DNA from: Porticoccaceae bacterium
Lineage (GTDB): Bacteria; Pseudomonadota; Gammaproteobacteria; Pseudomonadales; Porticoccaceae
NCBI GenBank assembly: GCA_023228865.1
Contig: JALOAH010000154.1
Coordinates: 1-6,472 of the forward strand
Reading direction: 5' to 3'
DNA: 6,472 nucleotides
Shown here: positions 1 through 5,158 of the stretch, in pieces
How positions within the stretch are numbered: position 1 is the first letter of the stretch
Layout: every line of letters begins with the position of its first letter
Position numbers and translations under genes: made by a program
The notes under the pieces: generated by a model
What the model was told of the DNA's origin: nothing
Database searches by the model: none
What the model saw: the letters and a program-made list of their open reading frames with translations, nothing else

Positions 1-959
1 GTATCCTACCGGTGCTGTTGGCCACCGCCGCAATCACTCTCGGCTCCTCCTGGTGGTACTCTCGACGCATCCGGTTACCAGCGGTTACCCTCGGGTGGCG
101 GGAGACTCTCGCCACTGGCCGCAGGTTGGCGACCCTGGGCTCCGCCTTTATGTGGAGCGGCGTGATGATGGCGGCCCTGGATATTTTTACCCGTACCCTG
201 ATCACTCGCCAGGAAGGGGTCGAGGCGGCGGGGTTCTACCAGGCCGCGTGGGCGCTTTCGGGCCTTTTTGCGGGCTTTATCCTGAGCGCCATGGGTACCG
301 ACTTTTATCCGCGTCTTACTGGTGTGATTCACGATCATCAAAAAGCCACCGAGCTGGTGAACCAACAGACGGAGATTGGCATACTGCTGGCCCTTCCAGG
401 CCTGCTGGCCACCCTGGCCCTGTCACCCTGGCTGCTGCACCTGTTCTACAGCGAGGCCTTTCAGCCCGGCGCCGATCTGCTGCCCTGGTTTGTGCTTGGT
501 ATCTTTGGGCGAATCATCTCCTGGCCCCTCGGGTTTATCCAGCTGGCCCTCGGCGCGTCCCGCGCCTTTGCCATCACCGAAACAGTCTTTGTCATTGTTC
601 ACCTCGGCCTTGTTGCCTGGCTGGTACCCCTCTACGGTGCAGTGGGCGCGGCCTATGGGTTCGCCATAGCCTATGGTATCTATGCGGTGATGATGACGGT
701 GGTGGCTCGATGGCTGATCCGCTATAGCCCGTCGAATCCTGTGAATCGACAGCTTGCCATTTCGGCGATCTTCGTTGCCCTGAGTTTTGTGGGATTACTT
801 GCGGTTGGAGGCTTGTGGGGAAGTTTTATGGCTGGAGTGATTGCTGTGGTTGCCGGAGCTCTGTCAATACGAGGCATTGTTGCGCGGGCGTCTGGCCAGA
901 GTGTTATAAGTGCTATTTTCAAGAAAAAGCTTGCCACAGTGCAACTCAAGGAAACCTGA
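1..959 (+). CDS. wzx: Wzx-like polysaccharide flippase (5' partial)
   Basis: Integral inner-membrane protein of the Wzx/PST branch of the MOP exporter superfamily. Such proteins move lipid-linked oligosaccharide units from the cytoplasmic to the periplasmic face. The frame is open from base 3 (codons I-L-P-V) to TGA 957-959, giving about 318 visible residues. The family usually has 400-480 residues and 10-14 helices, so roughly the first quarter to third lies upstream; the GTG at 12 is an internal Val codon, not a start. About nine hydrophobic segments are visible, separated by short basic or polar loops. The stretch GFYQAAWALSGLFAGFI, followed by a conserved-looking FYPRL and a later LLPWFVLGIFGRIISWPLG, is typical of these flippases. 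The C-terminus is short and lysine-rich (FKKKLATVQLKET). The stop shares one base with the next ATG. Family assignment is firm; the transported glycan is unknown. GC content is high and falls in the last 100 bases. Confidence 0.88.
   Translation, partial: ILPVLLATAAITLGSSWWYSRRIRLPAVTLGWRETLATGRRLATLGSAFMWSGVMMAALDIFTRTLITRQEGVEAAGFYQAAWALSGLFAGFILSAMGTDFYPRLTGVIHDHQKATELVNQQTEIGILLALPGLLATLALSPWLLHLFYSEAFQPGADLLPWFVLGIFGRIISWPLGFIQLALGASRAFAITETVFVIVHLGLVAWLVPLYGAVGAAYGFAIAYGIYAVMMTVVARWLIRYSPSNPVNRQLAISAIFVALSFVGLLAVGGLWGSFMAGVIAVVAGALSIRGIVARASGQSVISAIFKKKLATVQLKET
905..910 (+). promoter_or_regulatory. possible internal extended -10 element
   Basis: TATAAG at 905-910 is preceded by TG at 902-903, giving the extended -10 arrangement TGTTATAAG. 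It lies inside the flippase end, about 50 bases before the ATG of the next gene, where base composition turns AT-rich. No good -35 box sits at 16-18 bases; the nearest candidate, TTGTTG at 877-882, is 22 bases away. This may be a weak internal promoter or chance. Confidence 0.2.
947..952 (+). promoter_or_regulatory. ribosome binding site deciding the start at 959
   Basis: CAAGGA at 947-952 lies six bases before ATG 959. This good Shine-Dalgarno spacing, together with the TGATG stop-start junction with the flippase, fixes the start of the second gene at 959. The in-frame upstream start at 815 would lie deep inside the flippase and would encode a cysteine-rich, non-domain N-terminus. Confidence 0.7.
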
Positions 960-2140
960 TGCGTATTGTTTTTCCCGATGTTTTTTATCACAAAACCGGT
1001 GGAGCTGAAAACTTAATCTATGAAATTGTTAAGTACGCACATCTATCCCGAGGGGTTAAAAGCATCATCTTAGGTGATCCAAAATCGTTCGCGGTGAAGC
1101 GACTGAAAGAGGGCAATATCCCTTACAGTTTTTTTTCTAGGGAAAATATCCGAGAATTTATTCCATCTGGTACAGAACTATTTATTCACACCCACAACTA
1201 CGATGGCCTTTCCAATATAGTCGATATGCCGGGTTCTTGTCTTGTCTGGGGGATTCTCGCTCCGCAAATCACCCGCTGGAATCGTTTTGGCTTTGAACGA
1301 CGTATTACTGGAAAGAATAGTGTGGCCAATTGGTTTACGAAACGACTGATCGACACACTTTCCGAAAAATCTGCGTTGATCAGCATGGATGGGAACACGT
1401 CCGATGCCATCGACGATTTCTGCGGCAAAGCGCTTAACCTTCCCATTATTCCGATCCCCGTGGATACGAGTAGCGCCTTACCCATCAAGAGGTTTTCCGT
1501 CGATTCTCCCTTGGTGTTGTCCTACATAGGTCGCAGTGATGATATCTGGAAAATAAAGCCAGTTAAGCGCGTCATGCTGGACCTCCAAGCCTATAAGCAT
1601 CGACAGTTCAAGATCGATATCTACACTGACAGTGAAGCACCATATCTAAACGAGCTGAACGGGCTCACCGCTGAAAATATCACCTTGGATTTTCATATAG
1701 GCTATTACGGGGATACCCTTCGAGAGCGCATTGGGGAACACTCAAATCTCCATTTTTCCATGGGGACAGCCGCCCTCGAGGGTGGATTGGCTGGCGTGCC
1801 AACCCTGCTTGTCGATCCAAGTGTTGGTGATGTTCCTGAATACTATCGGTATAAGTGGCTTTATCAAACAGAACGATGCTCCCTGGGTCGCTTTATCAGT
1901 GAAGCCGAAACTGCATTCGTTGGCATGGAAATGAAAGACGTTATAGCAATGGTGGACGATCAAGAGCAGTACCATAACTTGGCTCAAAAAACCCAGGAAT
2001 ACGTAATGGATAACCACGGTGTAGGCGCCGTGCTCAACCGCCTTTTGGCACAGGAAACAACTGCTACGCACAATGACATAAGGCGATACACGCCGGCCAC
2101 CTGGAAGATCGCCAAAGGTATAGGTAAATTGCTCCGGTGA
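959..2140 (+). CDS. divergent GT-B fold glycosyltransferase
   Basis: A 393-residue cytoplasmic protein, probably transferring a sugar from a nucleotide donor to the growing lipid-linked glycan. The N-terminus MRIVFPDVFYHKTGGAENLIYEIVKY has the beta strand and glycine loop (TGGAE, residues 13-17) followed by a helix, as in GT-B enzymes. The C-terminal Rossmann half begins near residue 185 (LVLSYIGRSDDIWKIKPVKR), where GT4 enzymes have a G-R-x-x-x-x-K-G donor segment. Residues 267-281 (SMGTAALEGGLAGVP) align with the donor-binding helix: Glu274 matches the second Glu of the GT4 EX7E motif, but the position of the first Glu is Phe266. It is therefore GT4-like but not canonical. Length is normal for a single GT-B enzyme. 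Expression is probably coupled to the flippase (one-base overlap, SD at 947-952). The first 240 bases are AT-rich (about 40% GC) and hold a T8 tract. Donor and acceptor are unknown; a pseudoenzyme or non-GT4 GT-B family is possible. Confidence 0.8.
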   Translation: MRIVFPDVFYHKTGGAENLIYEIVKYAHLSRGVKSIILGDPKSFAVKRLKEGNIPYSFFSRENIREFIPSGTELFIHTHNYDGLSNIVDMPGSCLVWGILAPQITRWNRFGFERRITGKNSVANWFTKRLIDTLSEKSALISMDGNTSDAIDDFCGKALNLPIIPIPVDTSSALPIKRFSVDSPLVLSYIGRSDDIWKIKPVKRVMLDLQAYKHRQFKIDIYTDSEAPYLNELNGLTAENITLDFHIGYYGDTLRERIGEHSNLHFSMGTAALEGGLAGVPTLLVDPSVGDVPEYYRYKWLYQTERCSLGRFISEAETAFVGMEMKDVIAMVDDQEQYHNLAQKTQEYVMDNHGVGAVLNRLLAQETTATHNDIRRYTPATWKIAKGIGKLLR

Positions 2141-3186
2141 ATCCTTCAACTGCCAACAGGCCGAAGGTGAGTTTCTACATTCTTGCCTACAACCACCAGT
2201 CGATGATTCGGCAAGCTATCGAAGGAGCATTGAGTCAAACCTATCAGCCCCTTGAGATTATTGTCTCCGATGATTGTTCCGACGACGACACATGGCAGGT
2301 AATCCAGCAAACTCTGCGGGAGCACAGGGGCTCCCATAGTATTCTGGCCCGCCGCAACGAACGGAATATGGGCATCTCGCAGCATATCAATGAGGTATGG
2401 CATTACTGTAGTGGAGACTGGATAGTGGCATCCGCCGGGGACGACATATCGTTGCCAGAGAGGGTGGAAAGCATCATGCAAGTGGCCAGCGCGAACAAGG
2501 CCGTCAAGTTGGTTCAGTCCTGGGTACAAGAAATTGACGCCGAAGGCCACCCACTGGATGTAAACGGCCTGGGTTGCGACTGTGCGCCCGGCGCTCTGCG
2601 GTTGTACGGTCTCGAAGACCGAATCAGAGGTGCGACTTACCATCCCCACGGTGCTGCCATGGCTTATTCCCGCGACCTGGTCGACAGGTTTTCGCCATTA
2701 CCCGAGGGTGTGATCTTCGAAGACAATATTGTCAACTTGCGCGCGGAGTTACTTGGCAGTGCGGCAGTGCTCGCACGACCTTTGGTCAAGCACCGAAACC
2801 ATCCTGGCCAGGTCACTCGGATTGCTGGGATAGCTAACGAAAAAAAAGCCCGCCAGCGGATAAAACTAAGGCTGACGTCGGATATCATCTCTTCGCAACA
2901 GTGCCTGACGGACATCAGTGCCTCGTCTGAAAACCTACCCTCAAATCAATATAACGATATTGCCAACTGTTATCGCCGAAGACTTGCGTATTTTTCGAAA
3001 AAGCGAAAGGCTTTGATATTTATCTGGCCGCTTCGGCTAATTTATCTTATCCATATTTTAGCGATGAAGAGAGTTGCACCCCTCTCGACAGATGATTTTA
3101 TCTACTCCCTGGTGCCACGACCGTTGCATGGGCTTATGCAACGACTTAGATCCTGGCGCTGCTTATTTCAACAACATCCTCTATGA
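2137..3186 (+). CDS. GT2 family glycosyltransferase
   Basis: A 349-residue GT-A fold enzyme that transfers a sugar, usually from a UDP- or dTDP-sugar with a divalent metal, to a lipid-linked acceptor at the cytoplasmic membrane. The order of motifs is classical: VSFYILAYNHQSMIRQAIEG (11-30), strand plus SDDCSDDDTW (44-53) for nucleotide binding, the DXD-equivalent GDD at 101-103, and Glu195-Asp196 in FEDN as the likely catalytic base region. KHRNHPGQ (218-225) resembles the conserved Arg/His segment that follows. After about residue 285 comes a tail with basic clusters and a hydrophobic stretch (ALIFIWPLRLIYLIHILAM), which may anchor the enzyme to the membrane. The GTG start overlaps the previous stop by four bases (GTGA). 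A stop in the same frame at 2125-2127 rules out a longer start by more than a few codons; no strong Shine-Dalgarno is present, so coupling is likely. The 3' part is AT-rich and an A8 tract lies at 2840-2847. Sugar specificity is unknown. Confidence 0.92.
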   Translation: MNPSTANRPKVSFYILAYNHQSMIRQAIEGALSQTYQPLEIIVSDDCSDDDTWQVIQQTLREHRGSHSILARRNERNMGISQHINEVWHYCSGDWIVASAGDDISLPERVESIMQVASANKAVKLVQSWVQEIDAEGHPLDVNGLGCDCAPGALRLYGLEDRIRGATYHPHGAAMAYSRDLVDRFSPLPEGVIFEDNIVNLRAELLGSAAVLARPLVKHRNHPGQVTRIAGIANEKKARQRIKLRLTSDIISSQQCLTDISASSENLPSNQYNDIANCYRRRLAYFSKKRKALIFIWPLRLIYLIHILAMKRVAPLSTDDFIYSLVPRPLHGLMQRLRSWRCLFQQHPL

Positions 3187-3914
3187 GGCCATCAATTGAG
3201 CACATGGGTCTTTTGATTCCTAGGGTAGTGAATAGGCTAATCAAGCCGTTAGGTTGGAGGCTGGTCAGAGTGCCCCCTTTTCAGCTTGCACTGGAGGCTC
3301 TATACCGTACCGGTATAGAAGTGCGGTTTGTGCAGGTCGGGGCTAACGATGGCATTCGTTTCGACGGCCTGTATTTTACCGTCACCTCGAACCGATGGTC
3401 TGGCATAGTCATTGAACCATTACCTCATATGTTTGCCAGGCTGGCGTTCAATTATTCAGACTACCCCGATGTGGTTCCCGTAAATGTTGCCATTCACCCC
3501 ACTTTGACGTCGGAAAAAATATATCACGTCAACCCTCTGGTTGTTTGCGATTACCCGGATTGGGCGTCAGGTATTGCGTCTTTCAACCGCCATCACCTGG
3601 TAAAACACGGTATCAGGGATCAAGACATTCTTGCCATTGATGTGCCATGTAAACCTTTGATGTCTGTTATTGGCGAGCACGAGTTGTTTGACGCCGAGGT
3701 ATTGCAGATTGATACCGAGGGCTTTGACGCAGAGATAATCGGAATGATTGATTTTTCTCGTTTCAAACCTTGGGTAATAAAATTCGAATGGATGAACCTG
3801 TCGCAGGCACAGAAAACGTTTTGTCTGGATAGGCTTGTTCAAGAGGGCTACAAATTTTCCATTGATCATGATGAGTCTGATTGCACGGCCTGGCTCCCCC
3901 GGCTAGCCGTTTGA
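3183..3914 (+). CDS. FkbM family S-adenosylmethionine methyltransferase
   Basis: A 243-residue SAM-dependent O-methyltransferase of the FkbM type. Members methylate hydroxyls of macrolides and, in polysaccharide loci, sugar residues. Motif I is FVQVGANDG (49-57), the glycine-rich SAM loop. The next strand ends in GIVIEPLP (74-81) with Glu78, expected to hold the ribose. The family signature VLQIDTEGFDAEII spans 173-186 with Asp177, Glu179 and Asp182. A last conserved strand holds KFEW (200-203). Length fits the family, so it seems complete; no transmembrane segment is apparent. The ATG overlaps the preceding stop by four bases (ATGA). Met8 (3204) is an alternative start, and neither has a clear Shine-Dalgarno. 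Lying between glycosyltransferases, it most plausibly methylates a sugar of the repeat unit or the chain end; that target is inferred. Confidence 0.9.
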   Translation: MRPSIEHMGLLIPRVVNRLIKPLGWRLVRVPPFQLALEALYRTGIEVRFVQVGANDGIRFDGLYFTVTSNRWSGIVIEPLPHMFARLAFNYSDYPDVVPVNVAIHPTLTSEKIYHVNPLVVCDYPDWASGIASFNRHHLVKHGIRDQDILAIDVPCKPLMSVIGEHELFDAEVLQIDTEGFDAEIIGMIDFSRFKPWVIKFEWMNLSQAQKTFCLDRLVQEGYKFSIDHDESDCTAWLPRLAV

Positions 3915-3922
3915 TATCTAAC

Positions 3923-5158
3923 ATGATCCGTGCAGAGCTAAATTCCGGCCCCGATATTGTTCAGGCATACAATCACGCTATCAGGCTTGAGCGTCATAGA
4001 TCACCTGTACGTCTTGACGAGTATCCCAGGATTGTCGCCATGGCGGTGTGCACCTGGGCCTTGCGATGCGCGCTCTTTATCTGGAGAAAGGCTTGTCTTG
4101 GGCTGAGCACACCCCAAAAGGGCTTTGTGCCATCCTCTATTGTCGTTTATGTGCAGGGCATGCTCGGCGACGTCGCGGTTCATATTCCCGCCATGGCGGC
4201 ATTGCGAAAGCGGTGCCCCAATGCGAGATTCATTTGCGTGTGCCACAGTGAGGGCTTTCCCATCGGCGATTTGCTGGGGGAACTGCCTTGGATCGACGAG
4301 CTCCATGTGTTGGCCTATCAGCCGGTGGTACGGCGGGGACTGCGACTGGTGTTTTCCGAACCGGGTTTGGCAAGCCTTAAGGCGGATCTTTTTGTCAATC
4401 TATCGCCCTATTCAAATCGCGGCGTGCCCGGCTTTGTGGGTAGGGAGATAGCGTTTGCTCGAAAAATTGGCGCCCGTTGGTACCTGGGAGACAGCCTTTC
4501 ACTCTATGGCGTTCCCACCTGGACCAATTCGCTCAAGCGATTGTTCGTGAGGAACGAGCCACGACGGGGTTGGCGAGTGTTGGCACCTCTGGGTATTGGC
4601 CCCGCCGATGCGGGAGATAACCCATTGCCCGTAGACGAGGCGTGCCTCGCCGGCATCGACCTACCCGATCAGCCCTTTGCGGTGATTCACCCCGGGGCAA
4701 AACATGGCGTCAAACTCTGGCCGGCTGAATACTTCTCTCAAGTGGCCAGCCATCTTGCACGGCACCATAACCTTATGGTGCTTGTTACCGGCTCCGCTGG
4801 CGAGGCACCCATTGCGGACAGGGTGATCGCCTCAGGCGGCGGGCAAATGATTAACCTGGCCGGAAAGACAACCATTCCCCAACTGATAGCCCTGCTTGCC
4901 AAGGCAAGGGTTGTGGTATGCAACGACAGTGGCCCCATGCATCTGGCAGGGCTGCTCAACCGACCCACATTGGCACTTTTTGGCACCCGTATACCCGTCA
5001 AACACTGGTATCCCGTGGGTGATCGAACCACGGTAATGATGCATTACCACCCGGACTCCTTCAGTTATGACGATGACGGCCTGGTGCCCCACAGGATGGA
5101 GATGATCACGCCCGGCGATGCTATTGCGGAGATCGACAAGCTGCTATGCGAATCCTGA
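3923..5158 (+). CDS. GT9 (heptosyltransferase-like) glycosyltransferase with N-terminal extension
   Basis: A 411-residue GT-B enzyme of the GT9 family, which includes the ADP-heptose:LPS heptosyltransferases WaaC and WaaF. The domain begins near residue 72 with SIVVYVQGMLGDVAVHIPA; Asp83 aligns with the catalytic Asp13 of WaaC. The donor half has VIHPGAKHGVKLWP (254-267), with Lys260 in the usual position, then VTGS, INLAGKT and the signature NDSGPMHLAG (334-343), followed by LFGT. The first 70 residues are extra compared with usual GT9 proteins, which begin directly at the strand before G-D. They carry a hydrophobic and Arg-containing segment (about 37-60, IVAMAVCTWALRCALFIW) that could lie on the membrane. 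ATG 3923 was chosen because it follows the FkbM stop by eight bases; no Shine-Dalgarno is evident, and TTG 3881 would add 14 residues by overlap. Whether the sugar is heptose is unknown. A role in repeat-unit or core-like glycan assembly fits the neighbours. Confidence 0.9.
   Translation: MIRAELNSGPDIVQAYNHAIRLERHRSPVRLDEYPRIVAMAVCTWALRCALFIWRKACLGLSTPQKGFVPSSIVVYVQGMLGDVAVHIPAMAALRKRCPNARFICVCHSEGFPIGDLLGELPWIDELHVLAYQPVVRRGLRLVFSEPGLASLKADLFVNLSPYSNRGVPGFVGREIAFARKIGARWYLGDSLSLYGVPTWTNSLKRLFVRNEPRRGWRVLAPLGIGPADAGDNPLPVDEACLAGIDLPDQPFAVIHPGAKHGVKLWPAEYFSQVASHLARHHNLMVLVTGSAGEAPIADRVIASGGGQMINLAGKTTIPQLIALLAKARVVVCNDSGPMHLAGLLNRPTLALFGTRIPVKHWYPVGDRTTVMMHYHPDSFSYDDDGLVPHRMEMITPGDAIAEIDKLLCES
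4762..4781. repeat. perfect 9-bp inverted repeat inside the GT9 gene
   Basis: GCACCATAA (4762-4770) and TTATGGTGC (4773-4781) are exact reverse complements separated by CC. The structure encodes part of the GT9 donor domain and has no following T tract, so it is not an intrinsic terminator. It could be a chance palindrome, a protein-binding site or a local RNA hairpin. Confidence 0.6.

Noticed and set aside
53..727. A 224-codon + strand reading frame inside the flippase
   Set aside because: It is Arg-, Gly- and Pro-rich, lacks any domain and lies wholly within the flippase, whose own frame gives coherent membrane segments; it is a high-GC shadow.
815..958. Upstream extension of gene 2 starting at 815
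   Set aside because: It overlaps the flippase end by 145 bases and encodes a cysteine-rich non-domain stretch, whereas ATG 959 has a Shine-Dalgarno and begins a proper GT-B strand.
1742..2149. Minus-strand 135-codon frame opposite gene 2
   Set aside because: Opposite a gene with clear GT-B features, with no recognisable domain or upstream signals.
2146..2649. Minus-strand 167-codon frame opposite the GT2 gene
   Set aside because: It mirrors the catalytic domain of a clear GT2 enzyme and has no recognisable fold or ribosome site; treated as a shadow.
3881..3922. TTG start for the GT9 gene
   Set aside because: It would overlap the FkbM gene by 34 bases for 14 residues of no evident conservation; ATG 3923 is simpler, although not proven.
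3887..3930. Possible terminator or promoter in the FkbM-GT9 gap
   Set aside because: The gap is only eight bases and shows neither a GC-rich stem with a T tract nor a recognisable -35/-10 pair.
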